Shown piece after piece: positions 1-9,804 of a stretch of DNA of 42,415 nt. The notes under the pieces are model-generated. The model was given only the letters and a program-made list of their open reading frames with translations, searched no databases and had not been told where the DNA came from. The position numbers were made by a program, and so were the translations under genes. Origin of the DNA: Pyrinomonadaceae bacterium (GTDB lineage: Bacteria; Acidobacteriota; Blastocatellia; Pyrinomonadales; Pyrinomonadaceae); contig JAMQPH010000601.1 in NCBI GenBank assembly GCA_023717605.1, forward strand, positions 1 through 42,415, written 5' to 3'. Each line of letters starts with the position of its first letter. Positions within the stretch are counted from its first letter, which is position 1.

Positions 1-881
1 AGCGGCAACAGCACGATGACGCCTTCCTGCACATCTCTCAGATTACGCAGCAGTGCGGCGCGCTGGCCGGGCGGCAGTCCCACGATCTCCGACCACAGAC
101 GTTGCAGATACGAGCGGCGCTCCACCTCCGCAGCGACGTTAGCCCTCGCGTCAGACGAAGGCTCACCGCGCCCCGCCGATGCCTCCCCCTCATCGTGGTT
201 CGTGGCGAGGGGTAGGTCTTTAATCCCCTGCAAGTCCGCGACCGTGTTGACCAGCGCGTCCAGTTCGACGGGCGCGCCGACCTGTCTGAAAATAGCCCTC
301 AGCAGATCGGCCAGGCTCACGCGCCGGATGTCCTCATACTCCGTCCCGGCCAGCGCCAGCGTTTGCGGAGCATCTCGTAATTGCCGAAGCTGTCCCGTAT
401 CCGCTGGGGAGTCCTTCACACGGGAGCGCCACGCAGCAGAACCGCAGAGCCAGTCCCCGTCACCGCTCTGCCACAGGGCGAGTTCTCGCTGGTGAGTCAG
501 GAGATATCGCACCCGATTCTTCAAGCGCCAACGCTGCGGGTATTTACGTCGCAGGTGTTGGTGACAGGCGTTGTATGTGGTGACGGCGACGTAGCTGCGG
601 AAATCCCCGATGGCCTCGCTGCCGCCGCTGGTCTTGCAGGCGCGGAGGCGCCCGAGCAGTTGGGCGACGACTTCGCCGTACAGGTCTTCCGCGTCCTGCC
701 AGCGGAGACGGTCATCCACGGCGTCGGAGGTGTGCAGCTTGCTCCTGATGATTCCCTTGATGACCGGGCCGGCATGATCGGCCAGAAGCAGCGTCAAGAT
801 CTCCGACTCAGCCTCGGAGGCCGCGTGCAAGAAGGGCGACAGTAGTGCGTCCGAGTGTTGTGCTGCACCCTGGCCATACAT
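1..881 (-). CDS. Sigma-70-like RNA polymerase sigma factor, 3' end beyond window (partial)
   Basis: The ORF track misses this gene because it has no stop inside the window. Reading the minus strand from the ATG at 881 gives about 293 codons open to base 1. The N-terminal part has a region-2-like stretch (DAEDLYGEVVAQLLGRL, then DFRSYVAVTTYNACHQHLRRKYP). The part nearest the window edge (LPPGQRAALLRNLRD) looks like the start of region 4, whose helix-turn-helix would lie outside. It therefore resembles the large divergent sigma factors of Acidobacteria rather than a compact ECF factor. No convincing ribosome binding site precedes the ATG, so the start is tentative. The two plus-strand ORFs listed here are shadows. 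Identification is from motif memory; regulon and anti-sigma partner are not visible. Confidence 0.6.
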   Translation of the reverse strand, partial: MYGQGAAQHSDALLSPFLHAASEAESEILTLLLADHAGPVIKGIIRSKLHTSDAVDDRLRWQDAEDLYGEVVAQLLGRLRACKTSGGSEAIGDFRSYVAVTTYNACHQHLRRKYPQRWRLKNRVRYLLTHQRELALWQSGDGDWLCGSAAWRSRVKDSPADTGQLRQLRDAPQTLALAGTEYEDIRRVSLADLLRAIFRQVGAPVELDALVNTVADLQGIKDLPLATNHDEGEASAGRGEPSSDARANVAAEVERRSYLQRLWSEIVGLPPGQRAALLRNLRDVQEGVIVLLP

Positions 882-1077
882 CGGCAAATCGCTCAGACTG
901 TTTGCGCGGATCCTATCGGGTAATAGGACCCCAGTATACGCCAACGTGATACCGCCACCTACGCGCTCCCGTGATGATCTCGCGACGGACGCGACCTCTA
1001 ATCCGAAAAGAAAGCGGGGGTAATTGGGAAAGCGCAGTCGTGTTTTTCCCAGGTCCCTATCCCCTATTCCCACGAAT

Positions 1078-1533
1078 TTATCTTTTCCAGTAGTGTCGGA
1101 TTCTTTCCGCCAGGAGTGGGAAAGGCACATACTCGGCGCTGCGACCCGAACGCCGCATCTCTTCCACCATACGCATGGCGCCGTCGGCATTCCTCGTGTG
1201 GACGAGAATGGTTGAGGCGCGTTGCAGGTCCGGGTTTGCCGCGAGCCAGGAAGCGATTGCGTAGCCAGTCCGCTCATCATCCCGGTCGACAGAGTTGTAG
1301 TGCTCGGGATGCAGGTCATGATCCAGAAAGATTGCGTCGTACGAGTTCTCGCCCAAAAGCTGCTGTGCCTGCCTCACGTTGTGGGCCATGTCAATGAAGT
1401 CGCCCTTGAACCGTTCAGCGAACCACTTGTGCCTGCGCTTATCGTCGTCGAGAAGGAAAACTCGGATAGGATTGCGTTCGCTATCAACTTTCCGGATGCC
1501 GAGTTTCGTCAGCAATGAATGTAACAAAGACAT
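1078..1533 (-). CDS. Cyclic-phosphate processing receiver-domain (cREC-like) protein
   Basis: This 151-residue protein is essentially one receiver-like alpha/beta domain. After a basic N-terminus come a beta strand ending in an acidic cluster (VFLLDDDKRRHKWF, D29-D31) and a second strand ending in FLDHDLHPEHY (D71-H72-D73). The LDHD signature and the paired D/R/F motif are what I know from the cREC family. In that family the receiver fold is thought to have been repurposed to act on cyclic nucleotide or RNA phosphate ends rather than to take phosphate from a histidine kinase. No kinase or output domain is adjacent. It stands alone, with about 200 bp of non-coding DNA between its end and the start of the sigma-like gene. 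A plain response regulator is less likely because the phospho-acceptor context is LDHD rather than the usual single-Asp loop. Confidence 0.7.
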   Translation of the reverse strand: MSLLHSLLTKLGIRKVDSERNPIRVFLLDDDKRRHKWFAERFKGDFIDMAHNVRQAQQLLGENSYDAIFLDHDLHPEHYNSVDRDDERTGYAIASWLAANPDLQRASTILVHTRNADGAMRMVEEMRRSGRSAEYVPFPLLAERIRHYWKR

Positions 1534-1666
1534 CGTTGTTAAGATTAAGACCTCCGGTCACGAGAGCGAACATCGCTTCGTCAAGTATCTGAAAAGAGGA
1601 AGCATGAATGGCTCAAAATATACCATACAGATAGAAGACATTTAACACGTCCCAGAAGTGCCTTCG

Positions 1667-1694
1667 TTGCGTTCCCCTCTGCCGATGCTATAAT
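1667..1694 (+). promoter_or_regulatory. Sigma70-type promoter for the DnaC-like gene
   Basis: TTGCGT at 1667 and TATAAT at 1689 are separated by 16 bases. They lie about 60 bases upstream of the ATPase start and point toward it. The -10 box is perfect and the -35 box matches four of six positions. Confidence 0.5.
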
Positions 1695-1751
1695 CCGACC
1701 CGAATAGGAATCGAAGTCGTAGTTCGCAGTCCTTGGTATCCGCAATCGTTA

Positions 1752-2579
1752 ATGCCTCCTGATAATTCCAGCAAACAACTTAGCCCTACGGTCAATGGCC
1801 TTGACAAAGGTCAAGCCAGGGAAGTGTGCAGCGCTTGCTTCGGCACCGGAGTAAGAATTGTTCCCGGTAAGGGTGCAAAGATATGCGATGAATGCCAACC
1901 GCGAGACGGTGATCGTTTACGGGAGGCGGCGCGTATCCCGCGCCGTCATGCTGACTGTACCTTTGATAACTACCGAGTCCCCGCGGGTTCATCATCACTT
2001 CATTGGGCTCTCATGAAGGCCAAAACCCTGGTGAACGATTACCCGGCAGTGGAAAGAGGTCTTCTCTTAACCGGGCCGGTCGGAGTCGGAAAGACACATC
2101 TCGCGGTGGCGATTCTGCAGGGACTGATTGCGAAGGGTGTCTCCTGTTTGTTCTGCGAGTTTGGCTCTCTGCTCAAACAGATTCAGGATTCGTACAATCC
2201 AATATCGAAAACGTCTGAGTTGCGAGTACTGGCGCCGGTTTACCAGGCTGAAGTCTTGGTGCTCGACGAACTGGGCTCCACGATTCCCACGGACTGGGTT
2301 CGCGACACGATGTACCAGATCATTAACAAACGCTACAACGACAAGAAGCTTACGATCTTTACTACAAACTATTTGGACGTACCTCGCATCGAGAAGACTC
2401 AGGAGCATGAGATTGCCAGCAGAACATTTAGTAAGAAGGGATCCTCTGAACGTATTCAGGAAATGACGACGCTGGAAGAGCGCATCGGGACACGCTTGCG
2501 GAGTCGTCTCTATGAAATGTGCAATGCGGTGGTAATCGAAGGCGAAGACTATCGCAAGAGCCGGGATCACCGCCGCTGA
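1752..2579 (+). CDS. DnaC/IstB-like AAA+ ATPase with N-terminal zinc ribbon (probable helicase loader)
   Basis: A 275-residue AAA+ protein. Residues about 26-50 hold a four-cysteine zinc ribbon (CSACFGTG ... CDEC), as in many DnaC-like helicase loaders. The ATPase core follows: Walker A GPVGVGKTH near residue 108, Walker B VLVLDELG near 170, a sensor-1 strand TIFTTNYLD, and a C-terminal arginine-finger region (GTRLRSRLYEMC). Family knowledge suggests it loads the replicative helicase or acts in primosome assembly. IstB transposition helpers share the same core, but no IstA transposase lies nearby, so a chromosomal role is favoured. It is preceded by a good promoter and followed by a palindromic spacer, suggesting monocistronic transcription. 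Confidence 0.82.
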   Translation: MPPDNSSKQLSPTVNGLDKGQAREVCSACFGTGVRIVPGKGAKICDECQPRDGDRLREAARIPRRHADCTFDNYRVPAGSSSLHWALMKAKTLVNDYPAVERGLLLTGPVGVGKTHLAVAILQGLIAKGVSCLFCEFGSLLKQIQDSYNPISKTSELRVLAPVYQAEVLVLDELGSTIPTDWVRDTMYQIINKRYNDKKLTIFTTNYLDVPRIEKTQEHEIASRTFSKKGSSERIQEMTTLEERIGTRLRSRLYEMCNAVVIEGEDYRKSRDHRR

Positions 2580-2923
2580 CGTTCGGTCGGTTTGGGAGAC
2601 TATCCATTCTGGTAAAGTGTGAGGTCGTTTTCATTTTCCATCTCTCATTTTCCATTTCCCATTTGTCATTTGGGATGCAATCCCTCTGTGGACCCAAAGG
2701 ATTCAAGTGTCAGCCAATGAAAAATGATAAATGGAAAATGAGAAATGGAAAATGAAGACGACCTCTCTTCAAACCAGTCAAGCTGCTGCCCCGGCAACCT
2801 GGCCCTCTCGCGCGGCTACTCCCTCTCGCAAGCGTTATGTATAATGCCCTCGACCCACAAACTCTTTGGCTGTTAGCGTACTAGTCGCGCTTATGACAGG
2901 CGGGGTGCCTTCGTTCCCAATTA
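2580..2923. repeat. Intergenic spacer with long imperfect palindrome (cattttccat words)
   Basis: Arms at about 2624-2670 and 2716-2765 are inverted copies over roughly 45 bases: aggtcgttttcattttcc on the left pairs with ggaaaatgaagacgacct on the right. Each arm is a run of the degenerate words cattttccat and catttgtcatt. The loop is about 45 bases. No gene is visible. A TATAAT at 2840-2845 may be the -10 box for carB, but I see no matching -35 box. Confidence 0.8.
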
Positions 2924-5900
2924 ATGCCCAAACGCACTGACCTACACAAGATACTCATCATCGGATCGGGTCCTATTGTAATCGGCCAGGCTTGCGAATT
3001 TGATTATTCAGGCACGCAAGCATGCAAAGCACTCCGTCAGGAGGGCTACAAGACCGTGCTGGTTAACTCCAATCCAGCAACGATCATGACCGATCCAGAG
3101 ACCTCCGACGCTACCTACATCGAGCCACTCACAGTTGAGACAGTTGCAGAAATTATCCGGCGCGAGAGACCGGATGCGCTGTTGCCGACGGTAGGCGGGC
3201 AGACCGCATTAAATCTTGCAATCGCCCTTGCAGATGCCGGGATTCTTGATGAATACGGTGTCGAAATGATTGGTGCGAAGCGCGAAGCGGTTAAAGTCGC
3301 TGAGGATCGACGACTCTTCAAACAGGCGATGGATGAAGTCGGCCTGCCCATGCCGCGAGGAGGTTTCGCGCGTTCCTGGGACGACGCTCAGGAGATCGTA
3401 ACAAACACTGGGTATCCGTCAATCATTCGACCCTCTTTCACTCTCGGTGGTAGCGGCGGCGGCACCGCTTATAACCCCGAGGAGTTTGAAGAGATTGTGC
3501 GCGCGGGCCTGGCCGCTTCGCCGATGCACGAAGTCTTGATTGAGGAATCGATTCTGGGTTGGAAAGAGTTCGAGCTCGAGGTAATGCGTGACCTGGCGGA
3601 TAACGTGGTCATCATTTGCTCAATCGAAAACTTCGATCCGATGGGCGTGCATACCGGAGATTCAATCACGGTTGCCCCAGCGCAGACGCTCACCGATGTC
3701 GAATATCAAAAGCTTCGCGACATGGCCATCACCGTAATTCGTAAAGTCGGTGTCGAAACGGGCGGATCGAACATTCAGTTTGCCGTCAACCCGGAAAACG
3801 GCGAGGTACGAATAATTGAGATGAACCCGCGCGTGTCGCGTTCATCGGCGCTGGCTTCCAAAGCAACCGGTTTCCCGATCGCCAAAATTGCCGCCAAGCT
3901 TGCCGTTGGTTACACGCTGGATGAGATTCCCAACGACATCACTAAAAAAACTCCCGCCTCGTTCGAACCTACTATCGACTATGTGGTAGCAAAGATTCCG
4001 AAGTGGGAATTTGAAAAATTTCGCGAGGCGGAAGACGTGCTGGGTACGCAAATGAAGTCGGTTGGTGAGGTGATGGCAATTGGCCGGACATTCAAGGAGG
4101 CATTGTTCAAAGGATTGCGATCGCTCGAGGCCGTGAAGCCCTTGCGTCTTGAGGACGTGTCTGACGATGAGCTGCAACGCAAGCTTGCGCGTCCAAACTC
4201 TCAGCGGTTTTCCTACATTACTTATGCGCTGCAACATGGCTGGTCGATCGCAGAGATCTATCGCCTGTCGCGGATCGATCCATGGTTTCTGGAGCAGTTG
4301 CAAGATGTAATGGAGATTCAGCGGTCGGTGGAAGGAAAGAAATTGGAGGAGATCCCTGCAGACCTTTTGCGTAGCTTCAAAGAGGCTGCTCTGTCTGATC
4401 GCCGGCTCGCATATTTGACTGCCACGTCGGAAGACGAAGTACGTGCCTATCGGAAGCGCCTGGGTGTGGTTCCAGTTTACAAACGGGTCGACACTTGCGG
4501 CGCTGAATTTGAATCCTTCACGCCTTACCTTTATTCAACCTACGAATCAGAGGATGAGGCGGCGCCCACTGAGCGTCGCAAAATAATGATTCTGGGCTCG
4601 GGTCCCAATCGCATCGGGCAGGGAATCGAGTTTGACTACTGTTGTTGTCACGCCTCCTTTGCCCTGCGCGATGCAGGCTTCGAAACGATCATGGTCAACT
4701 GCAATCCTGAGACAGTGTCCACGGATTACGATACGTCTGACCGTCTCTACTTCGAGCCGCTGACCTTTGAAGACGTAATGAATATCGTTGACGTGGAGAA
4801 ACCCGAGGGCGTGATAGTTCAGTTTGGAGGTCAAACTCCGCTAAATTTGGCGATGCGTTTGCACCGTGCCGGCGTACCGATAATCGGTACTAATGCAGAA
4901 TCGATTGACCTCGCCGAGGACCGCAAACGGTTTGGAGCACTGTTGCATGAGTTGGGCATCCCGCAACCGGCAAATGGAATGGCGGCGACGGTTGCTGAGG
5001 CGAAGCAGGTTGCCGAGACGATTGGCTATCCGGTGTTGGTGCGACCCAGTTACGTGCTGGGCGGCCGGGCCATGGCCATTGTTTATGACGAAGAGAGTCT
5101 GGATAAATATGTCCGCACGGCTGTTGGTTTTACTCCCGACCGTCCAGTTTTGATCGACAAGTTTCTTGAGCAGGCCGCGGAGTTTGATGTTGACGCGCTG
5201 GCTGATGAAACAGCGTGCGTGATTGCCGGAATCCAGGAGCACATAGAAGAGGCAGGCATTCATTCCGGAGATTCATCGTGCGTTTTGCCGCCGGTTCGCA
5301 TCGATCCGGAGCATATAGAAACGATGCGTCACTACACCCGCACGCTCGCGACGGCACTCTCCGTGCGCGGGCTCATGAACATCCAGTTTGCTATCAAGGA
5401 TCACCGGGTGTTTGTGCTTGAAGTGAATCCTCGTGCCTCGCGCACCGTCCCCTTTGTTTCCAAGGCAACAGGAGTTCAGATCGCTCGTGTTGCAGCTCTG
5501 GTTATGGCCGGCAAGCCTCTGGCTGACTTTGCTTTGCCTCAGGATCTGACCGTCAGTCGTTTCTTCATCAAGTCACCGGTCTTCCCCTTCGCAAAGTTTG
5601 CCGGCGTCGATCCCATTTTGGGACCGGAGATGCATTCGACCGGCGAAGTGATGGGTATAGGCGAGACGTTCGGAGAGGCTTACGGTAAAGCGATGATGGG
5701 GGCCGGATTGTCACTTCCGCGCAGTGGAACAGCGTTTCTCAGTGTAAACGACGCCGACAAGGGACAGTCGGTCATTATTGCCCGCAAGCTCGTTCGTCTT
5801 GGCTTTGAAATTATCGCCACGCTGGGGACGGCGGCTCGCTTGAAGGAAGTCGGGCTGAAAGTGGAAACGGTCTTTAAAGTCAATGAGGGACGACCCAATA

Positions 5901-6142
5901 TCGTAGATCACATCAAACGAGGAGATGTGGCATTAGCAATCAACACGCCGTTGGGACGCTCTTCTCACTTTGACGAGCAGGCGATTCGCCGTGCGGCTCT
6001 GCAGTACAACGTGCCCTGTGTGACGACCATGACTGGCGCGCAGGCAATTGTCGAAGCGTTGGGAGCCTTTGGCAGAGATGAACCGGTGAGAGTCCGCTCG
6101 CTGCAAGAGTTGCACGCGGTTACGGCGCCTGTAGGGCGTTGA
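2924..6142 (+). CDS. carB: Carbamoyl-phosphate synthase large subunit
   Basis: At 1072 residues this is full length for CarB. It forms carbamoyl phosphate from bicarbonate, ATP and glutamine-derived ammonia for arginine and pyrimidine synthesis. The duplicated halves are clear. The first starts with [21 protein letters not shown] and carries an ATP-grasp core. The second starts near residue 556 with [19 protein letters not shown] and carries another ATP-grasp core. Between them lies the oligomerisation region. The last about 130 residues form the MGS-like allosteric domain (IIATLGTA, then [11 protein letters not shown] and INTPLG). The small subunit gene carA is not in the window, so the two subunits are unlinked or carA lies upstream outside it. 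A start at ATG 2924 fits the family N-terminus, although no strong ribosome binding site is seen. Confidence 0.98.
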   Translation: MPKRTDLHKILIIGSGPIVIGQACEFDYSGTQACKALRQEGYKTVLVNSNPATIMTDPETSDATYIEPLTVETVAEIIRRERPDALLPTVGGQTALNLAIALADAGILDEYGVEMIGAKREAVKVAEDRRLFKQAMDEVGLPMPRGGFARSWDDAQEIVTNTGYPSIIRPSFTLGGSGGGTAYNPEEFEEIVRAGLAASPMHEVLIEESILGWKEFELEVMRDLADNVVIICSIENFDPMGVHTGDSITVAPAQTLTDVEYQKLRDMAITVIRKVGVETGGSNIQFAVNPENGEVRIIEMNPRVSRSSALASKATGFPIAKIAAKLAVGYTLDEIPNDITKKTPASFEPTIDYVVAKIPKWEFEKFREAEDVLGTQMKSVGEVMAIGRTFKEALFKGLRSLEAVKPLRLEDVSDDELQRKLARPNSQRFSYITYALQHGWSIAEIYRLSRIDPWFLEQLQDVMEIQRSVEGKKLEEIPADLLRSFKEAALSDRRLAYLTATSEDEVRAYRKRLGVVPVYKRVDTCGAEFESFTPYLYSTYESEDEAAPTERRKIMILGSGPNRIGQGIEFDYCCCHASFALRDAGFETIMVNCNPETVSTDYDTSDRLYFEPLTFEDVMNIVDVEKPEGVIVQFGGQTPLNLAMRLHRAGVPIIGTNAESIDLAEDRKRFGALLHELGIPQPANGMAATVAEAKQVAETIGYPVLVRPSYVLGGRAMAIVYDEESLDKYVRTAVGFTPDRPVLIDKFLEQAAEFDVDALADETACVIAGIQEHIEEAGIHSGDSSCVLPPVRIDPEHIETMRHYTRTLATALSVRGLMNIQFAIKDHRVFVLEVNPRASRTVPFVSKATGVQIARVAALVMAGKPLADFALPQDLTVSRFFIKSPVFPFAKFAGVDPILGPEMHSTGEVMGIGETFGEAYGKAMMGAGLSLPRSGTAFLSVNDADKGQSVIIARKLVRLGFEIIATLGTAARLKEVGLKVETVFKVNEGRPNIVDHIKRGDVALAINTPLGRSSHFDEQAIRRAALQYNVPCVTTMTGAQAIVEALGAFGRDEPVRVRSLQELHAVTAPVGR

Positions 6143-6519
6143 GAAAGGTAGTCAAAAACAGAGACACCGCGGCGACAGGTCGAATGGTCTACCGCGACCG
6201 GAAGCGGGTGATTCCAGGCTCAAACTAATGAGAACGTCTCGACTCACAGAACCATTTACGGTAGTCAATGGATGCAAGCACTCAACGCTCAGGCCCCCCC
6301 TCGCACAACTGGCGGCGGACGTTATATTGCAAGACCAAATTTGAATGCCATGGTCCATTGGCTACCGCAAACGGTTCTGTATGGATGCACTCAATGCTCG
6401 GGCAAACCGCCACTCACACAAATGGAACATGACACTCACAACTGGTTGGCGGTCGGAAAATTGTAAGGCCAAACTTGAATGCCAGGTTCCATTGGCTACC
6501 GCAAATGGTTCTGTAGTGG
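6143..6519. repeat. Spacer with dispersed ccattggctaccgcaaa repeats (three copies)
   Basis: Three copies of one element lie in this gap. An inverted copy is at about 6245-6273 (cagaaccatttacggtag), a forward copy at about 6353-6383 and another at about 6487-6519 (ccattggctaccgcaaatgg). The same element forms a larger array at 28938-29323. The stretch between copies also holds related phrases (ggccaaacttgaatgcca, aagaccaaatttgaatgcca), so the whole gap looks repeat-derived. The last copy abuts the GTG start of the next gene. No ORF is supported here. Confidence 0.75.
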
Positions 6520-6942
6520 GTGGAGACCTTCTTGGAAATTAACGGTAGAGAGACGATTGAGAAAATCCTGGACGAGTGCCGGACCATAGCTGTCGTAGGT
6601 CTTTCGTCTAATCCCGCGCGGGCTTCTAACAGCGTTGCGTCTTACATGCGGCGGAATGGTTATCAGGTGATTCCTGTCAATCCCAATGAGACACAAGTGT
6701 TTGGTGATAAGTCTTATGCTTCGTTGGCGGACGCTCCTGATGAGATTGAGTTGGTAGACATCTTTAGAAGATCAGAAGAAGCCGGTAAGGCTGTTGACGA
6801 AGCCATTACCATCGGCGCAAAGGCAGTTTGGCTGCAGGAAGGGGTGATTGATCACGCGGCTGCCCAACGTGCGCTCGACGCCGGGCTTTGGGTGGTGATG
6901 GATCGCTGCTGGCTGAAGGAGCATCTCAGGTTTCAGCGGTGA
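6520..6942 (+). CDS. CoA-binding (YccU-like) Rossmann-fold protein
   Basis: A 140-residue single-domain protein of the CoA_binding_2 family. The nucleotide-binding glycine motif is TIAVVGLSSNPARAS, followed by the family phrases GYQVIPVNPNETQVFGDKSY and, near the end, GAKAVWLQEGVIDHAAAQRA. Members bind CoA and many lack a defined reaction; they resemble the CoA-binding domain of succinyl-CoA synthetase and of acyl-CoA synthetases. The start is a GTG at 6520, because the first internal ATG falls after the glycine motif; a TTG at 6532 is an alternative. The GTG lies directly at the end of a dispersed repeat, so translation signals for this gene may be repeat-derived. No partner gene is adjacent. 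Confidence 0.85.
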   Translation: METFLEINGRETIEKILDECRTIAVVGLSSNPARASNSVASYMRRNGYQVIPVNPNETQVFGDKSYASLADAPDEIELVDIFRRSEEAGKAVDEAITIGAKAVWLQEGVIDHAAAQRALDAGLWVVMDRCWLKEHLRFQR

Positions 6943-7241
6943 GCCAACCGCACCCAGAAACCGGGCATCGCTGTGTCTTTAACCGAGGGTTCGCCAGCTC
7001 CTCTCATTCACACCCTGCTTTAGCTGGGTGTAGAAAACTTCGGTGACATTCCGAAACCGTTTGAACGGTTTCCTCGCCGCCGCAAAACCGTTGAAACGGT
7101 TCGGGAGTTTCGCTCCACCCTCGTCACCTATCTGAAGATAGGTGTGAATCAGAAGCGAGCGCGGTAATCGGAACTGATGCTCGGAACGTGAACTATAATG
7201 TCTGCTAGCTCTCCTCGCGCTAAGAGATCACGGAGAAGTCA
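6943..7241. repeat. Spacer with composite of four small hairpins
   Basis: Four short palindromes follow each other: acaccctgctttagctgggtgt (about 7010-7031), gaaaccgtttgaacggtttc (7053-7072), aaccgttgaaacggtt (about 7086-7101) and cacctatctgaagataggtg (7125-7144). The opening phrase cctctcattcacacc recurs at 19899, and its inverse ggtgtgaatcag closes the element at about 7141-7152, so the whole 7000-7152 block behaves as one composite palindrome. A TATAAT at 7194-7199 may be the -10 box for the peptidase gene. Confidence 0.75.
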
Positions 7242-9311
7242 ATGAAGAAGATTTCAGTAATTGCTTTTGTTCTGTTGATGATTGTCTCGCCCCTACCTTT
7301 GTTTGCGGACGATGGTATGTGGACTTTCGACAATCCTCCGCGGAAGCAATGGAAGGAACGCTACAACTTTGAACCATCCGATGCCTGGCTGGAGCACGTT
7401 AGGTTAGCATCTGTCCGCGTTGAAGGTTCCTCCGGCGCTTTTGTTTCGGCCAACGGCCTGATGATGACCAATCAGCACGTCGCCAGCGGCCAGTTACAAA
7501 AGCTTTCGACCAGTGAGCGCAATCTCCGTCGGGATGGGTTTTATGCATCGACTTCGGCCGAAGAGCTGAAGTGTCCTGACATGGAAGCTCATGTGTTGGT
7601 CTCTTACGAGGATGTGACGGCCCGCGTACAAGGAGCGGCAAAGGAAGGGGCATCTGACAAGGAAAATAACGAGGCCCGCAACGCGCAGAGAGCGGCGATA
7701 GAAAAAGAGTCAACTGACAAGACCGGATTGCGTAGCGAAGTTGTCGCACTCTACCGAGGCGGCGAATACTGGCTCTATCGTTTCAAGAAGTACACCGATA
7801 TCCGGCTGGTTTTTGCGCCGGAGGAACAGATAGCTTTCTTCGGCGGCGACTACGACAATTTCACTTACCCGCGCTACTGCCTTGATGTCACCTTTCTTCG
7901 CGTCTATGAGAATGGGCAACCGTTAAAGACTCAGAATTATCTTAAATGGTCCGCGCAGGGTCCCACCGATGGTGAATTCGTGCTGGCAATCGGCAACCCC
8001 GGATCTACCAACCGCCTGCTTACGTTGGCACAAGTGCAATTCCAGCGTGATCTGGGGAACCCACTTCAGATGCAGGTGTGGAACTCGCGCCGCGAAGCTT
8101 TGCTGCGCTACAGCGCGACTGGTCCCGAGCCTGCCCGCCGCGCTTTGAATACAGTTCGCAGTCTTTCGAACTCCATCAAGAGGCTGGTGGGCCAGCAAGA
8201 TGGATTGAACAACCAACGAATGATGCTCAGGAAAGAGCAGGACGAAAAGGCGTTACGAGCAGCAGTGTCGAGCCGGCCGGAATTTCAGCAGGCTTACGGC
8301 AGCGCCTGGGAGGAGATTGCTAACGCCAACAGAGAGCTTCCGACCTACGCTAAGCGATCTGCTTTCTCGACGATAGCTTATTCCCGCCTGGGCCAAATCG
8401 CCTCGACACTCGTTCGATATTCCGAAGAAGTCGGAAAACCAAACGAAGCACGTTACGAAGAGTTTCGTGACTCAAAGTTGGAATCGCTAAAGTTCAATCT
8501 CTTCTCGCCGGCTCCAATCTATGCAGATATGGAAGAGGCAATCCTCGCATCCTGGCTAGCAGACGCACAACAAGCGCTGGGAGCAGACGATGCTTTCGTT
8601 CGTGCAGCCCTGCAAGGGTCAACTCCGGCGGCGTTGGCTAAGAGCACGGTTGCCGGAACAAAGTTGGGTGACGTAGCGGCACGCAAAGCCCTGTTCGAAG
8701 GTGGGGCCGAGGCAATCAAGAAAAGCGATGATCCGCTGATCATGCTGGCCCGTCGTGTAGAGCCCATCATTCGCGACCTGCGCGCGTGGAATGAGGAGAA
8801 GATTCAGAGTGTGGAAACTGCTGCCGGGCAGAAGATTGCAGCGGCACGCTTCGCCGTACTTGGCCGGAACGTTTATCCGGATGCTACTTCCAGTCTACGC
8901 ATAAGTTACGGCAGAGTACTGGGCTATGAGGAAGACACCACCCTGGTACCTTACAAGACAACTTACAGCGGCTTATACGATCGCGCGGTCAGCTTTGATG
9001 AGAAACCTCCCTTTGATTTGCCTCAGCGCTGGAGGGACGGGAAGGCGAAACTGGATTTATCGACTCCAATGAACTTCGCGTACACCGCGGACACCATCGG
9101 TGGTAATTCCGGTAGTCCAGTCATTAATCGAAACGCGGAAGTTGTGGGCCTCAACTTTGACAGCAACATACAAAAGTTACCCAACCGTTACTGGTATGTA
9201 GACGAAGCCGAGGGTGGTCGCGCCCTGGCGGTTCACAGTGCCGCCATCATTGAAGCTTTGCGACGGTTGTATGGAGCCGAGAAGCTGGCTGCCGAAATCA
9301 CCGGTCGCTAG
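7242..9311 (+). CDS. S46 family dipeptidyl peptidase (DPP7/DPP11-like), secreted
   Basis: A 689-residue protein with a signal peptide ([22 protein letters not shown]) and all landmarks of peptidase family S46, periplasmic or surface serine exopeptidases that release dipeptides. The catalytic histidine region reads [14 protein letters not shown]; in the family this is usually TNHHC, and the second, catalytic His is kept. The aspartate lies in [17 protein letters not shown]. The serine lies in [19 protein letters not shown] near the C-terminus. Eighteen residues after that serine, where DPP7 has Gly and DPP11 has Arg to set specificity, this protein has Ser (FDSN), so side-chain preference cannot be assigned. 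GGAG seven bases before the ATG supports the start. It is a stand-alone gene between two palindromic spacers. Confidence 0.93.
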   Translation: MKKISVIAFVLLMIVSPLPLFADDGMWTFDNPPRKQWKERYNFEPSDAWLEHVRLASVRVEGSSGAFVSANGLMMTNQHVASGQLQKLSTSERNLRRDGFYASTSAEELKCPDMEAHVLVSYEDVTARVQGAAKEGASDKENNEARNAQRAAIEKESTDKTGLRSEVVALYRGGEYWLYRFKKYTDIRLVFAPEEQIAFFGGDYDNFTYPRYCLDVTFLRVYENGQPLKTQNYLKWSAQGPTDGEFVLAIGNPGSTNRLLTLAQVQFQRDLGNPLQMQVWNSRREALLRYSATGPEPARRALNTVRSLSNSIKRLVGQQDGLNNQRMMLRKEQDEKALRAAVSSRPEFQQAYGSAWEEIANANRELPTYAKRSAFSTIAYSRLGQIASTLVRYSEEVGKPNEARYEEFRDSKLESLKFNLFSPAPIYADMEEAILASWLADAQQALGADDAFVRAALQGSTPAALAKSTVAGTKLGDVAARKALFEGGAEAIKKSDDPLIMLARRVEPIIRDLRAWNEEKIQSVETAAGQKIAAARFAVLGRNVYPDATSSLRISYGRVLGYEEDTTLVPYKTTYSGLYDRAVSFDEKPPFDLPQRWRDGKAKLDLSTPMNFAYTADTIGGNSGSPVINRNAEVVGLNFDSNIQKLPNRYWYVDEAEGGRALAVHSAAIIEALRRLYGAEKLAAEITGR

Positions 9312-9357
9312 TCTGGATACCACAACTCAGGAGGGGAGCAAAACTCAACCTTTGCGC

Positions 9358-9452
9358 CCTCGCAGTCAGGAAGGCGGATCCTGTCCCCGCCTCAAGCTTG
9401 AAAGTCACTCACCGTCAGAGCGGGGACAGGGTCCGCCTTCCTGACTGCGAGG
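9358..9452. repeat. Near-perfect 33-bp inverted repeat downstream of S46 gene
   Basis: Arms 9358-9390 (cctcgcagtcaggaaggcgg...) and 9420-9452 are complementary with a single mismatch and a 29-base loop. There is no T-tract, so it is not a classical intrinsic terminator, although it lies between convergent genes and could stop or protect both transcripts. Confidence 0.85.
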
Positions 9453-9514
9453 TGACGAACGTTGAGAGGCCGATTTGCTGGTTAATGGCTATCCAAGTGA
9501 GCTAGGCTCGGGCC

Positions 9515-9799
9515 TCAGAGTGAATTAGGGCAGATGAGCAATAGTCCCTCCGAAGTTTCGAAGTAGTGGACCAATTCTGATTCGACGCGGCGGAAGATGT
9601 CGCGCGAGGTGACACGCGCCTGAAGCGCAGCCTCGTCGGTAGTTAATGGTCTCACGTGATCTGCGCAGGAGAAGCACCAGACCCACGGTCTCGGGTATCT
9701 TTCGTGCCCTCCATTTACAGTCTCTCCGCCAATGTCGCTGAGAATCAGCAGCCTGTCAGTTTCAGTAGTGATTTCGGTTCTGCGCTTCAATACATTCAA
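9515..9799 (-). CDS. Small MerR-like/helix-turn-helix hypothetical protein
   Basis: This 94-residue protein opens with LKRRTEITTETDRLLIL, has a middle CFSCADH pair that could be a metal site, and ends in a helix-turn-helix-like stretch (LTTDEAALQARVTSRDIFRRVES) followed by VHYFETSEGLLLICPNSL. I recall many similar short acidobacterial proteins in which the central segment reads like a MerR/excisionase helix-turn-helix, but I know of no assigned function. The start is a TTG at 9799 because the nearby ATG is out of frame; a second TTG nine bases further in is possible and has better spacing from AAGGA. It starts five bases after the FAD oxidoreductase stop, so the two are probably co-transcribed. 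Confidence 0.6.
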   Translation of the reverse strand: MNVLKRRTEITTETDRLLILSDIGGETVNGGHERYPRPWVWCFSCADHVRPLTTDEAALQARVTSRDIFRRVESELVHYFETSEGLLLICPNSL

Positions 9800-9804
9800 T
9801 TCCT

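Noticed and set aside
16-845. Plus-strand ORFs 16-495 and 381-845
   Set aside because: They are antisense shadows of a continuous minus-strand sigma-like frame and their peptides are Arg/Ser-rich without domain features.
1752-2579. IstB transposition helper
   Set aside because: No IstA transposase or IS ends are nearby and an N-terminal zinc ribbon fits DnaC-like loaders.
9358-9452. Classical intrinsic terminator
   Set aside because: The stem is very long (33 bp) with a 29-base loop and no T-tract; listed as a repeat, although it may still stop transcription.
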